A stretch of 64,000 nt of DNA from Amycolatopsis keratiniphila subsp. keratiniphila (GTDB taxonomy: Bacteria; Actinomycetota; Actinomycetes; Mycobacteriales; Pseudonocardiaceae). Below are positions 23,672 through 32,790 of this stretch, one piece after another. The notes beneath the pieces are model-generated. The model was given only the letters and a program-made list of their open reading frames with translations, did not search any database and had not been told where the DNA came from. Location of the stretch: assembly GCF_001620365.2 (NCBI RefSeq), contig NZ_LQMT02000036.1, positions 124,001-188,000 on the forward strand, in the 5' to 3' direction. Position 1 is the first letter of the stretch; the number at the start of each line of letters is the position of its first letter. A program made the translations under genes and the position numbers.

Positions 23672-25708
23672 TCACCCGCCCGGCGGTGGCTCCTCCGCGT
23701 GATCGTCCGCCCAGCCGAGCGCCTCGGTGATCGCCTTCTCCGCGATGGCCGACATCGTCGACATGTAGGTACCGCTGACGTGGTTGTCGTCGAGATAGAC
23801 CAGCACGTTGCCGATCACCGGCGGGCAGACCTCGGCCGTGCAGAAGTAGTCGCTGAAGTCGACGAATCGCACGTTCGGCGGCAGATCCTGGAGCGTCTCG
23901 TACGGCGGTTCCTCCGCATAGAGGTCGTAGCGTGGCGTGGCGCACTCGGGTGCCTCCGCGCCGCGGCTCTCGACGCACGCGGACGGCGACTGGCCGAAAC
24001 GCGGGTTGTCCCGCACCGCCAGCACCGGGATCCCTGCCTCGTCGACCTTGCGCCACTGCGCGATGTAGCCGGCGGGAACCCGTTCTTCGACACCGACCTT
24101 CACGTCCCTGGTGCCGATCGTCATCACCGCGTCGGGACGGGTGGTGACGATTTCGTCCACCACGGCGGTGTTCCAGTCGATGCAGGACTGGTCGCCCGGT
24201 ACGGCGTCGGAGTCGGTGGAGAACGGGCAGCCACCGCGGAGGATCGACGTGACCTCCCAGTTCTTCTTCTCGGCGACCGGGAGGAGAGCGCCGAGGAACT
24301 GCCCGGCGTGCGAGTCGCCGGCGACCACGATCCGGCGAGCGGGATGCCCCGTGGTCTGCGACGTACAGACTTCGAGATCGGCGTTGCGCGGCGAGGTTCC
24401 GCACCGGGCCGGGTCGATCCCCGCCCAGTCCTCGGACACCGCGACGAACGACGGGACCAGCGTGGCGTCGGCCGCGCCCCAGTACGTGAACCCTTCGGTG
24501 TGCGCGAGCGCGCCGGGATGGTCGGGATCGTCGACCGCGATCGAGTAGCTCTCCGCCTGGCTCACGCTCACCCACTGCCAGGCGCCGGTCGCGGCGAGCA
24601 CGGCCGCGAGCGTCGCGGCACCGAACCGGTAGGCGCCCCAACGGTTCCCGGCCCCGATCGCGGACACCCGGACCGGCTTCTCGACCAGGTGATGGGTCAG
24701 CACGGCGAGGACGAACGCCAGCGCGATGATCACCGCGCCCCCGCGCAGGCCGACCTCTTCCCGGTCACGCGCGACGAGGTAGAAGACCAGGACCGGCCAG
24801 TGCCAGAGGTAGAGCGCGTAACTGAGGTCGCCCAGGTACTTCAGCGGGCGGCTGCCGAGGAAACGGTCGGCGCCGGCTTTGAACCCGGTGTCGCCCGCGA
24901 GGATCACCAGGGCGGCCGAAAGCGTCGGCCATAGCGCGAGATAGCCGGGAAAGACCGTCCCGACCTGGAGCACCAGCCCGCAGGCAACGAGCCCCGCGAC
25001 CCCGGCCCAGCCGAACACGACCCGCGCCGGCCGCGCCACCTGGATCCGGTCGACGAGCAAGGCGAGCAGGCCACCGAGCGCGAATTCCCACACCCGCGTC
25101 AGCGAATCGAAGTACGCCAGCGGCTGATCGACGGCGGTCAGCCACACCGAGTACGCGAGCGAGGCCGCGAACACCACGCCGAGCACGCCGGTGAGCATCG
25201 GGCCGACGTTGCGCTTAGCTCGCTTGGCGATCAGGAGCACCGATCCGACCAGCAGCGGCCAGACGACGTAGAACTGCCCCTGGATCGACAACGACCAGAA
25301 ATGCTGGACGACGCTCGCCGAATTGTGCTGCGCGAAGTAGTCGGCGGAATCCGCCGCCAGCTGCCAATTCTCCAGGTACAGCGCGGAGGCGACGACCTCC
25401 TTGATCGTCTGGAACCAGCGGTTCTGCGGCAGCAGCACCATGCTCACCGCGACCACCAGCAGCAGCACGGTGAGCGCGGCCGGGAACAGCCGCTTGATCA
25501 TCCGGCCCCACATCGGCCGGTACTCGATCTTCCCCCGCGACGCCGCCCGGTAGAGCTGACCGGTGACGAGGAACCCGGAAATCAGGAAGAACGCGTCGAC
25601 GCCGCCGGAGATCCGGCCGAGCCACACGTGGTAGACGACCACCAGCACACACGCGAGCGCCCGCAGTCCCTGGATTTCCGGGCGGAACCGCCGCTCCGTC
25701 TCCCGCAC
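23672..25708 (-). CDS. OafA/YrhL-type membrane O-acyltransferase with SGNH domain
   Basis: The 678-residue protein has an N-terminal acyltransferase-3 domain with about 10 membrane segments (RPEIQGLRALACVLVVVYHVW, GVDAFFLISGFLVTG). It ends in an extracytoplasmic SGNH domain (RRIVVAGDSHAGQFLGALLP near residue 440, and a late DxxH-type DDNHVSG). Such two-domain proteins add acyl groups to cell-surface polysaccharides or peptidoglycan. The GTG at 25708 is the start; the ribosome site is weak. It stands alone beside a large family C repeat. Confidence 0.88.
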   Translation of the reverse strand: MRETERRFRPEIQGLRALACVLVVVYHVWLGRISGGVDAFFLISGFLVTGQLYRAASRGKIEYRPMWGRMIKRLFPAALTVLLLVVAVSMVLLPQNRWFQTIKEVVASALYLENWQLAADSADYFAQHNSASVVQHFWSLSIQGQFYVVWPLLVGSVLLIAKRAKRNVGPMLTGVLGVVFAASLAYSVWLTAVDQPLAYFDSLTRVWEFALGGLLALLVDRIQVARPARVVFGWAGVAGLVACGLVLQVGTVFPGYLALWPTLSAALVILAGDTGFKAGADRFLGSRPLKYLGDLSYALYLWHWPVLVFYLVARDREEVGLRGGAVIIALAFVLAVLTHHLVEKPVRVSAIGAGNRWGAYRFGAATLAAVLAATGAWQWVSVSQAESYSIAVDDPDHPGALAHTEGFTYWGAADATLVPSFVAVSEDWAGIDPARCGTSPRNADLEVCTSQTTGHPARRIVVAGDSHAGQFLGALLPVAEKKNWEVTSILRGGCPFSTDSDAVPGDQSCIDWNTAVVDEIVTTRPDAVMTIGTRDVKVGVEERVPAGYIAQWRKVDEAGIPVLAVRDNPRFGQSPSACVESRGAEAPECATPRYDLYAEEPPYETLQDLPPNVRFVDFSDYFCTAEVCPPVIGNVLVYLDDNHVSGTYMSTMSAIAEKAITEALGWADDHAEEPPPGG

Positions 25709-26159
25709 ACAACCACCACCATGATCACCTGCCGCCGACGGGCCGGGACCCTACGGCAGGAAGCTGTGAGCAAGCTATGCCCCCTCGGGTGTGGTGAGGA
25801 CGGTTAGAGCCAAACGTGTCCTGGATACCTACTTGGAGGTCTCGCGTGACTGGATGGACGACACACGTGATCAGGCGGACGACACGCGTGTCTGGACGGA
25901 CGACTCGCGGCGAAGGCTTCGCCACGGCCGTGTCGTCCATCTGATCACACGTGTCGTCCGTTCAATCACGCGAAACCGCCGTTCGGCACAGGTGGTCGGG
26001 AGTGGCGATCCGGGTCAGAGCCAAGGCGGGACTCGCGTGATCAGGGACGTAACTCGCGTGCTTGGACGCCGCACTCACGTGTTCCGCCCCTAAGCACGCA
26101 AGATCCGCCTTCAATCACGCGAAATCCGGCTTCGATCACGTGAGTGCGGCGCCCGAGGG
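25709..26159. repeat. Family C repeats: 130-bp stem plus a second cluster
   Basis: TCGCGTGA at 25842 and TCACGCGA ending at 25973 bound an imperfect stem of roughly 45 bp per arm. It is built from GGACGACACACGTGATCAG and its complement, with a short hairpin (GCGAAGGCTTCGC) near the centre. A tail GTGGTCGGGAGTGGCGATCC follows, then a second cluster (26020-26155) of CTCGCGTGAT and AATCACGCGAAAT units. The same composite recurs in the same orientation at 42206-42465. No gene was seen in this 451-base stretch. Confidence 0.75.
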
Positions 26160-26723
26160 TCAGGTCGACTTCTGGCCGTCGATGCTTTCCCGCAGGATGT
26201 CGGCGTGCCCCGCGTGCTGCGCGGTCTCGGCGATGACGTGCGCCAGCACCCGGCGCACGCTGCGCACCGCGCCCGGCGGGTTCCAGGGCGCCTCCGGCAG
26301 CGGATGCGTCGCGGAAAGGTCCGGGATCGACGAGACGATCTCCTTCGTCCGCGCGGCCACCTCTTCGTAGCGTGCGAGGATCCCCGCGAGGGTGTCGCCG
26401 GGCAGCATCCTGAAGTTGTTCTGGTGGTCGATCGCCCACTGCGGGAACTCGCGGGCGGTCCCGGCGCCGATGTCGGCCCAGGTGACGCCTTCCGGCAGGT
26501 CGTAGGTCATCGCGGACGGGCCCTCGACCACGAAACGCAGCCACATCTCCTCGATCGAGGCGACGTGTTTGATCAGCCCGCCGAGGCTCAGCTCGCTGAC
26601 CGTCGGACGCTCGTCGAGCTGCTCGTCCGTCAGTCCTTGCACGGTGGTGGTCAGCGTGGCGCGGACGGTGTCGAGGGCTTCGAGCAGGTCGGCGCGCTCG
26701 GCGTCGAGGATGGTGGCGGTCAT
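26160..26723 (-). CDS. DinB-family protein (putative metal-dependent thiol-S-transferase)
   Basis: The 187-residue protein fits the DUF664/DinB four-helix family: GGLIKHVASIEEMWL near the N terminus and ETAQHAGHADILRE at the C terminus supply the three metal-binding histidines. Many actinobacterial members use mycothiol. The ATG at 26723 has GGAGGG just upstream; an ATG ten codons earlier is less likely. It is divergent from a WYL regulator, which probably controls it. Confidence 0.82.
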   Translation of the reverse strand: MTATILDAERADLLEALDTVRATLTTTVQGLTDEQLDERPTVSELSLGGLIKHVASIEEMWLRFVVEGPSAMTYDLPEGVTWADIGAGTAREFPQWAIDHQNNFRMLPGDTLAGILARYEEVAARTKEIVSSIPDLSATHPLPEAPWNPPGAVRSVRRVLAHVIAETAQHAGHADILRESIDGQKST

Positions 26724-26806
26724 CGGGCCCTCCGTGTTGTCGTTTTCTGGCACGACACGACTCTCGCAGGGGTAGAGGACAGGTTGTGGCCGCTACTGGA
26801 GGCATG

Positions 26807-27763
26807 ATGGAAAACATGCCGAAGACCTCCGCGCGACTGCTGTCGATGCTCTCGTTGCTGCAGGCCCGCCGCGACTGGCCGGGAGCGCTGCTGGCCGAGC
26901 GGCTGGACATCAGCCCGCGCACCGTGCGGCGCGACGTCGACAGGCTTCGCGAGCTCGGCTACCCCATCGCGACCATCAAGGGGCCCGACGGCGGGTATCG
27001 GCTCGACGCCGGGTCCGAGCTGCCGCCGCTGCTGTTCGACGACGATCAGGCGGTCGCGCTGGCCATCGCGCTCCAAATCGCCACCACCAGCGGCGCGGGG
27101 ATCGAGGAGGCGGCGATGCGGGCGCTGCACACCGTCCGCCAGGTGATGCCCTCCCGGCTGCGGCGCCGGATCGACACGGTGCGGGTCACCGCCGTCGAAT
27201 CGCCCGCGAGCCGGTCGGAGCCCCGCATCGACGGCGACGTCCTGCTCGCGCTCGGCGCGGCGGTGCACGCCCGCGAGGTCCTGCGGTTCGACTACGCGGA
27301 CGCGCGGCGCCGGGCCGAACCGCATCACCTCGTCACCTGGCACGGCCGCTGGTACCTCGTCGCCTGGGATCTGGATCGCGCGGATTGGCGCACCTTCCGG
27401 GCCGACCGGATCTCTCCGCGCACCCCGACCGGCCCACGGTTCACACCACGCGAACTGCCGGTCCCCGACGTCGCCACCTTCGTCGCGAGCCGGTTCCGTG
27501 GCGCGTCCGAGTCCGGCGAATGGCCGTGCCGCGGGGAAGTCGTCCTCGATCTCCCGGCGGCCACGGTGTCCCACTACGTCCGCGACGGTGTCGTGGAGGA
27601 ACTCGGGCCGGATCGGTGCCGTCTGGTGCTGGGGTCGTGGTCGTGGGCCGGGCTCGCGGCGAGTATCGGCCGGTTCGACGCCGACATCGAGGTCGTCGGG
27701 CCTCCCGAACTCCGGGAGGCCTTCGCCGTGCTGGCCCGCCGTTACGCGAAGGCCGCCCGCTGA
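26807..27763 (+). CDS. HTH-WYL transcriptional regulator
   Basis: The protein of about 318 residues has an N-terminal HTH (LLSMLSLLQARRDWPGALLAERLDISPRTVRRDVDRL) followed by GYPIATIKGPDGGYRL. A WYL domain contains WHGRWYLVAWD, and the WCX-type C-terminal extension follows. WYL domains bind ligands or nucleic acid. It is divergent from the DinB gene 83 bases away and is its likely regulator. GGAGG lies before the ATG pair at 26804/26807; an ATG at 26816 is also possible. Confidence 0.85.
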   Translation: MENMPKTSARLLSMLSLLQARRDWPGALLAERLDISPRTVRRDVDRLRELGYPIATIKGPDGGYRLDAGSELPPLLFDDDQAVALAIALQIATTSGAGIEEAAMRALHTVRQVMPSRLRRRIDTVRVTAVESPASRSEPRIDGDVLLALGAAVHAREVLRFDYADARRRAEPHHLVTWHGRWYLVAWDLDRADWRTFRADRISPRTPTGPRFTPRELPVPDVATFVASRFRGASESGEWPCRGEVVLDLPAATVSHYVRDGVVEELGPDRCRLVLGSWSWAGLAASIGRFDADIEVVGPPELREAFAVLARRYAKAAR

Positions 27764-27849
27764 ACACGGGTACGACGCCGGGAACCGCCCAGGGTCTGGA
27801 GGCGGTGCCCGACGCCGTCGACCGCCCGTGGTCCGGGGGCGGCGCCCTC

Positions 27850-27879
27850 CGGTGCCGGCCCGCCCGGGGTCCGGCACCG
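27850..27879. terminator. Hairpin between convergent WYL and monooxygenase genes
   Basis: CGGTGCCGG (27850-27858) pairs perfectly with CCGGCACCG (27871-27879). It lies 15 bases beyond the end of the leftward monooxygenase and 87 bases past the WYL gene, so it could terminate both. Confidence 0.55.
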
Positions 27880-27893
27880 AAGCCTCTGGGCCG

Positions 27894-29711
27894 TCACGAC
27901 TTGTGGTGCACCTCCTGGAGCCCGTACACCGGCGTCGGGATGCCCTCGTAACGCGCTTTCAGTTGCAGCGCCAGGTAAAGCGAGTAGTGCCGCGACTGGT
28001 GCAGGTTCCCGCCGTGGAACCACAGGCCTTCCTTCTGCGTGGGTTTCCACATGTTGCGCTGCTCCCCCTCCCACGGCCCGGGGTCCTTCGTCGTCCCGGA
28101 GCCCAGGCCCCAGCATTTGCCGACGAGGTCCGCGGTCTCCTGTCCGACCAGGTCCGCGACCCAGCCGTTCATCGAGCCGTAGCCGGTGGCGTAGACGACG
28201 AGGTCCGCCTCCAGCTCAGTGCCGTCGGACAACACCACCGCGTCGCGGGTCAGATGGTCGACCTGGCCGTGGGCCAGCTTGATCTTCCCGTCGGCGACCA
28301 GTTCCGACGCGCCGACGTCGATGTAGTAGCCGGAGCCGCGCCGCAGGTACTTCAGGAACAGACCGGATCCGTCGTCGCCCCAGTCGTGCTGGAACCCGGC
28401 CGCCTCCAGCCGGGCGTAGAAGTCCTTGTCCCGCTCACGGATCGCGTCGTACACCGGGATCTGGAACTGCGGCATGATCCGGTACGGGATCGACGCGAAG
28501 ATCATGTCCGCCTTGTCGGTGGTGATCCCCGAGCGCACCGCGCGTTCCGAATACAGGTCGCCGAGTCCCAGGTCCATCAGCGAATCCGACTTCACCACAT
28601 GCGTCGACGACCGCTGCACCATGGTGACGTCGGCGCCGTGCTCCCACAGCGCCGCGCAGATGTCGTGCGCGGAGTTGTTGGAGCCGACCACGACCGCCTT
28701 CTTGCCGGCGTAGGAATCCGGGCCCGGGTGCTGGGACGAATGGTGCTGATCGCCCTCGAAGTCGTCCATTCCCGGGAACGACGGGAGATTCGGCTTGCCG
28801 GACATCCCGGTCGCGAACACGACGTGCCGCGGAGTGAGCACCAGTTCCTCGCCCTCGCGGACGACGGTCACCAGCCACTGCCGCGCTTCCTCGTCCCAGG
28901 ACGCCGAGGTGACCTCGGTGCTCGTCCAGTACGGCACCTCCATGAGCCGCGTGTACATCTCGAGCCAGTCGGCGATCTTGTCCTTGGGCGCGAACACCGG
29001 CCAGTTGTCCGGGAACGGCAGATAGGGCAGGTGGTCGTACCAGACCGGGTCGTGCAGGCAGAGGTTCTTGTAGCGCTTGCGCCACGAGTCGCCGGGCCGC
29101 TGGTTGCGTTCCAGGACGAGCGTGGGTACGTCGAGCTGCCGCAGCCTGGCGCCGAGCGCGATGCCGCCCTGGCCGCCGCCGATGACGACGACGTACGGCT
29201 GCTGCTCGTAGCCGAGCCGGGTCTGTTCCTCCTCGCGCTTCTCCGCCCACGACTTCCGGCCGCGGACGACGCCGTGCTCGACACCCTTCGGCCGCTGTTC
29301 GTTGCGACGTTCCTCGAAACCTTTGAGCTCACGCAGACTGGTCAGCAGGGTCCAGGCGCCTTCGTCCTTCAGCCTCAAGTGGCCCTTCGCGCGGCCGGTC
29401 GCGGTCTCGAATTCCAGCCACGCTTCGGTCACGCCATCGGCTTCGGTCGGCGTCTCGGTCGTGCGGAACCCGGAGGGGTCGATCCGGTCGAGGCAGTCGC
29501 CGAGCATCCCGGCCACCTCGTCGCGACCTTCGACCGTCTTGATCGTCCACGTGAAGGCGACCAGGTCACGCCAATAACTGTCGACGGCGAAAAGCGCCGC
29601 GGCGGCTTCGACGTCGCGAGCGGCGAGGGCCGATTCGAATCGGCTCAGCCAAGCGTCCACCCGAGCCTGCGGCGAGCTCGTCGCCTCGATCCGGTCCACC
29701 GTCTGTGTCAT
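27894..29711 (-). CDS. FMO-type flavin monooxygenase with N-terminal NTF2-like domain
   Basis: The 605-residue protein has a SnoaL/NTF2-like segment in residues about 15-130 (WLSRFESALAARDVEAAAALFAVDSYWRDLVAF), then a full FMO core. The FAD motif VVVIGGGQGGIALG is at about 174-187. The FMO fingerprint FEGDQHHSSQH and the NADPH motif AVVVGSNNSAHDI follow. It should insert oxygen into a heteroatom or ketone (Baeyer-Villiger type) using NADPH. The ATG at 29711 has AGGAG upstream. A GAF regulator is transcribed divergently and probably controls it. The substrate is unknown. Confidence 0.87.
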   Translation of the reverse strand: MTQTVDRIEATSSPQARVDAWLSRFESALAARDVEAAAALFAVDSYWRDLVAFTWTIKTVEGRDEVAGMLGDCLDRIDPSGFRTTETPTEADGVTEAWLEFETATGRAKGHLRLKDEGAWTLLTSLRELKGFEERRNEQRPKGVEHGVVRGRKSWAEKREEEQTRLGYEQQPYVVVIGGGQGGIALGARLRQLDVPTLVLERNQRPGDSWRKRYKNLCLHDPVWYDHLPYLPFPDNWPVFAPKDKIADWLEMYTRLMEVPYWTSTEVTSASWDEEARQWLVTVVREGEELVLTPRHVVFATGMSGKPNLPSFPGMDDFEGDQHHSSQHPGPDSYAGKKAVVVGSNNSAHDICAALWEHGADVTMVQRSSTHVVKSDSLMDLGLGDLYSERAVRSGITTDKADMIFASIPYRIMPQFQIPVYDAIRERDKDFYARLEAAGFQHDWGDDGSGLFLKYLRRGSGYYIDVGASELVADGKIKLAHGQVDHLTRDAVVLSDGTELEADLVVYATGYGSMNGWVADLVGQETADLVGKCWGLGSGTTKDPGPWEGEQRNMWKPTQKEGLWFHGGNLHQSRHYSLYLALQLKARYEGIPTPVYGLQEVHHKS

Positions 29712-29868
29712 GGCCACTCCTGAACTTCGGCGTTCGGCTGTTACCCCGATCACACGCCGCGGGCGGGTGGAGCGGCAAGGGTTGCAGCGAGTTGCAGCGC
29801 GGCTCCATGGCGCGTCCCGTCCACCGGTCCTATGCTGGTCAGTCGACGCGATGGTGCGGAGGTGGCCC

Positions 29869-31071
29869 GTGGTCGTGCACAGCTCGGTTCCGCCAGGCGC
29901 CGACCTGCCGATGCACGCCCGCGACCTGATCCGCATGCACGAAGCCGTGATCGGCGGCGGCCGTCCCCGGGTCCGGCCCCGGCCGTTGGTGTCGCGTTCC
30001 TGGTCGCGGATGCTGAGCCTGGGGCTCGCCGCCGACGGGGTGAACACCCGGGATTCGGTGCCGCTCGACGAGGTCACCCGCCGCCGGCGCGCCTCCCCGC
30101 TGCGGTTGGTGGTGGAAGACCTCGGGCAGGTGGTCGGCGCGACGGCCGACACCGCGAACATGCTGCTCGTGGTGACCGACGCCGACGGCATCATCCTCTG
30201 GCGCGTGGGTTCGCCCGCCGTGCGACGCCGGGCCGACACCCTCGGCTTCACCGAAGGCGCCGTCTGGACCGAGACGAGGGTCGGCACCAACGCGATCGGC
30301 ACCGCGCTCGCCGAGGCGGCTCCGGTGGAACTGCTCGCCGGGGAGCATTTCGAACAGGGCCAGCATCCCTGGTACTGCACCGCGTCCCCGGTGCACGATC
30401 CGCGCACCGGCGAACTGCTCGGCGTGATCGACGTCAGCGGTCCCGCACTGACCTTGCACCCGGCGATCGGCGCGCTCGTGGAGACCGGGCGGCGGCTGGT
30501 CGAATCCGAACTCTGGCGGCACCACCAGCAGGGTCTCGACCGGTTGCGCCGCACCGCCGAACCGGTGGTGACCGGCGTGGGCGGCCCGGTCCTGCTGGTG
30601 GACGACGACGGCTGGGTGGCCCACTCCGCCGGGGTCGCCTCCGGCGCGCGGATCGCCGCGCCGTCGGAAGGACAGATCCTCGCCGTGCCCGGGCTCGGCG
30701 CCTGCCTGCCCGAACGGCTGGCCGAAGGCTGGCTCGTCCGTCCCGCCGACACCGCGCGCCGGGTCCGGCTGGATCTCGAACTCGGGCACGCGCCGATGCT
30801 GCGGATGGCGTCGGGCGACGTCGGCTGGGTCCGCACCGTGACACCCCGGCACGCGGAGATCCTGGTGCACCTCAACACGGCAGGCCTGGCCGGGCTTTCG
30901 GCCGAGGCGCTCAGCAGGGCGCTCTACGGCGACGCCGAGCATCTCGTCACCGTCCGCGCCGAGGTCTCCCGGCTGCGACGGCTGCTGGGGGCCATTGTGG
31001 ACACCCGGCCGTACCGGCTCGCGACGGGCGTCACCCTGACCGTCCATAAAGGACTCGAAGTCGGCGGCTGA
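29869..31071 (+). CDS. GAF-domain transcriptional regulator (AcoR-like without AAA domain)
   Basis: The 400-residue protein has the N-terminal part of AcoR-type activators: a GAF domain at about residues 75-215 (MLLVVTDADGIILWRVG, GAVWTETRVGTNAIGTALAEAAPVELLAGEHF, DPRTGELLGVIDVSG). The sigma-54 AAA+ module is absent. The C terminus (VTPRHAEILVHLNTAGLAGLSAEALSRALYG, VTVRAEVSRLRRLLG) looks like a winged-helix DNA-binding region. GTG at 29869 has GGAGG six bases upstream. It is divergent from the flavin monooxygenase and is likely its regulator. Confidence 0.82.
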   Translation: MVVHSSVPPGADLPMHARDLIRMHEAVIGGGRPRVRPRPLVSRSWSRMLSLGLAADGVNTRDSVPLDEVTRRRRASPLRLVVEDLGQVVGATADTANMLLVVTDADGIILWRVGSPAVRRRADTLGFTEGAVWTETRVGTNAIGTALAEAAPVELLAGEHFEQGQHPWYCTASPVHDPRTGELLGVIDVSGPALTLHPAIGALVETGRRLVESELWRHHQQGLDRLRRTAEPVVTGVGGPVLLVDDDGWVAHSAGVASGARIAAPSEGQILAVPGLGACLPERLAEGWLVRPADTARRVRLDLELGHAPMLRMASGDVGWVRTVTPRHAEILVHLNTAGLAGLSAEALSRALYGDAEHLVTVRAEVSRLRRLLGAIVDTRPYRLATGVTLTVHKGLEVGG

Positions 31072-31115
31072 ACCACGCCCGGTTGCCGGACGATCGGTCC
31101 GGGTACTCCGGGCGC

Positions 31116-32360
31116 ATGGAGATCTTGCTCGCCGGAGCGGGCGTTCTGGCATTGTGCGCCGCCGTGCTGCCGAACCTGCTGCACGAACGCGCGTTGTCGA
31201 TGCCACTGGTCCTGTTGGTGGGCGGGCTGGTCTTCGGGCTGCTCCCCTTCGCGCACCCCTACGGCCAGGGTGTCCTCGACCCACGGTCGCAAGTGGGCAC
31301 CGTCGAAGTGATCACCGAACTCGGTGTGCTGGTGTCGCTGGTCGGCGCGGGGCTGAAGTCCGACCGGCTGATCGGCTGGCGATCGTGGAGCTCGACATGG
31401 CGGCTGCTGGCGATCACGCTGCCGCTTTCGGTCTGCGCGGTCGCCTTCCTCGGCTGGTGGGCGCTCGCCCTGTCCCCCGCCGCCGCGCTGCTGCTGGGCG
31501 CCGTGCTTTCCCCGACCGACCCGGTGCTGGCGAGCGACGTCCAGGTGCCCGCGCCGCACACCGACGACGGACGGGGCTCGGACAACGAGATCCGGTTCAC
31601 GCTGACCTCGGAAGCCGGGCTCAACGACGGTCTGGCCATGCCGTTCGTGTTGCTGGCCCTCGTGTGGGCAGGGACGGCGAGCACGTCGCCGGTGCCCTGG
31701 CTGCTGACCGAGGTCTTGGTCCCGCTCGCGATCGCCGTCCTGGTCGGCTTCGTCTGTGGCCGGCTGCTGTCGTGGCTGATGTTCCGCGTGCGGCACGAAA
31801 GACTGCGCCTTGGCGAATACTCCGACGGCCTGGTGGTGCTGGCCATCGCGTTCCTGCCGTTCGCGCTCTGCGAGTGGCTGGGCGGTATCGGCTTCGTCGC
31901 GGTGTTCACGGCCGCGGCGACCATCCGCGCCAGCGAACGGTCGCACGAGTACCACGGGGTGCTGCACGAATTCGGCGATCAGCTGGAACGGCTCTTCGTC
32001 GCGCTGGCCCTGCTCGGTCTCGGCGTCGCGCTGGGCGACGGGCTGCTGGCGGGTCTGACACTCGCCGAAATCCTGGTGGCGGTCGCGGCGGTGGTCATCG
32101 TGCGCCCGCTGTTCGGCGGGCTGGCACTGCTCGGCGGCTCCACCACCCGCCCGGCGGCGACGGCGATCGCGTTCTTCGGCATCCGCGGGATCGGCAGTCT
32201 CTACTACCTCTCCTACGCGCTGGGGCACGGCGATTTCCCGATGGCCGACTCGTTGTGGCGGGTCACGGCGCTGACGATCGCGGTTTCGGTGCTCGTGCAC
32301 GGGCTGCTGTCGGGCCCGGTGATGCGCAGGCTGGAGGACCGGGGGATGCAGAACCGCTGA
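31116..32360 (+). CDS. CPA1-family cation/proton antiporter
   Basis: The 414-residue membrane protein has about 12 hydrophobic segments and the NhaP-type signatures LSPTDPVLASDV and SEAGLNDGLAMPF, which carry the ion-binding Asp pair. It exchanges Na+ or K+ for H+. The ATG at 31116 starts the first membrane helix; eleven upstream in-frame codons were excluded. A second CPA1 antiporter is encoded at 46509. A 430-base palindrome-rich stretch follows. Confidence 0.9.
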   Translation: MEILLAGAGVLALCAAVLPNLLHERALSMPLVLLVGGLVFGLLPFAHPYGQGVLDPRSQVGTVEVITELGVLVSLVGAGLKSDRLIGWRSWSSTWRLLAITLPLSVCAVAFLGWWALALSPAAALLLGAVLSPTDPVLASDVQVPAPHTDDGRGSDNEIRFTLTSEAGLNDGLAMPFVLLALVWAGTASTSPVPWLLTEVLVPLAIAVLVGFVCGRLLSWLMFRVRHERLRLGEYSDGLVVLAIAFLPFALCEWLGGIGFVAVFTAAATIRASERSHEYHGVLHEFGDQLERLFVALALLGLGVALGDGLLAGLTLAEILVAVAAVVIVRPLFGGLALLGGSTTRPAATAIAFFGIRGIGSLYYLSYALGHGDFPMADSLWRVTALTIAVSVLVHGLLSGPVMRRLEDRGMQNR

Positions 32361-32395
32361 GCGGGGCCCAAGTCCGTGAAGGCCTCCTTAAGGGA

Positions 32396-32448
32396 GCCAA
32401 AGCCTGAGGGGTTCGGGACGTGGAACGTCCTGGCTCCTCCAGGCTTGG
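32396..32448. repeat. Family B palindrome, degenerate
   Basis: The outer arms CCAAAGCCTGAGG and CCTCCAGGCTTGG pair imperfectly. The inner core is GGACG (32416-32420) with CGTCC (32426-32430). Confidence 0.5.
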
Positions 32449-32452
32449 ATGC

Positions 32453-32499
32453 GTTGATGAAGGATTTGGGACAGTGAACGTCCCGAATCCTTCATCAAC
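32453..32499. repeat. Family B palindrome, intact nested hairpin
   Basis: GTTGATGAAGGATT (32453-32466) pairs with AATCCTTCATCAAC (32486-32499). Inside, GGGAC (32468-32472) pairs with GTCCC (32480-32484) around AGTGAAC. The inner core matches the elements at 4.2 kb while the outer arms are unrelated. Confidence 0.75.
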
Positions 32500-32550
32500 A
32501 ACGCCCGATCCGGTCTGGATCGGAGCGAATCCTGCTCACACACCGGTCAA

Positions 32551-32605
32551 GTCCGTGAAGGCCTCCTTGAGGGAGCCAGAGTCCCTCAAGGAGGCCTTCA
32601 CGGAC
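32551..32605. repeat. Family A palindrome, 24-bp perfect arms
   Basis: The arms 32551-32574 and 32582-32605 are perfectly complementary (GTCCGTGAAGGCC... and ...GGCCTTCACGGAC) around GCCAGAG. It probably forms a strong terminator-like hairpin. Confidence 0.8.
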
Positions 32606-32712
32606 TCGCGGCCCGCCACACACGCCCCATCGGTATCAGCAGTCACGACGGTTGCGCGTGAAGGACCCCTTCCCTCGGCTCAGCCGAGGAAACTCGACCT
32701 TCACACCTTCCC

Positions 32713-32769
32713 AGTACGTGAAGGACCCCTTCACTGCGCTAGACGTGATGAAGGGGTCCTTCACGTACT
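32713..32769. repeat. Family A palindrome, 20-bp perfect arms
   Basis: AGTACGTGAAGGACCCCTTC (32713-32732) pairs with its exact complement at 32750-32769. It lies 21 bases before the stop codon of the leftward SRPBCC gene and likely ends its transcription. Confidence 0.8.
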
Positions 32770-32790
32770 TCAGCTGTTCTCAGCTAACCG

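Larger units (their letters stand above)
32361..32790. other. Gene-free stretch packed with family A and B palindromes
   Basis: At least five palindromes or remnants occupy this 430-base gap between convergent genes; the well-defined ones are listed separately. In addition, 32372-32390 is a lone left arm of a family A element (GTCCGTGAAGGCCTCCTTA) with no partner, and 32656-32689 is a family A element that kept only its inner CCTCGGCT/AGCCGAGG stem. No open frame of interest was found. Confidence 0.75.

Noticed and set aside
25842..25973. Palindromic cluster considered as an IS terminal repeat or CRISPR
   Set aside because: There is no transposase frame, no spacer structure and no target duplication visible; better described as a dispersed palindrome family.
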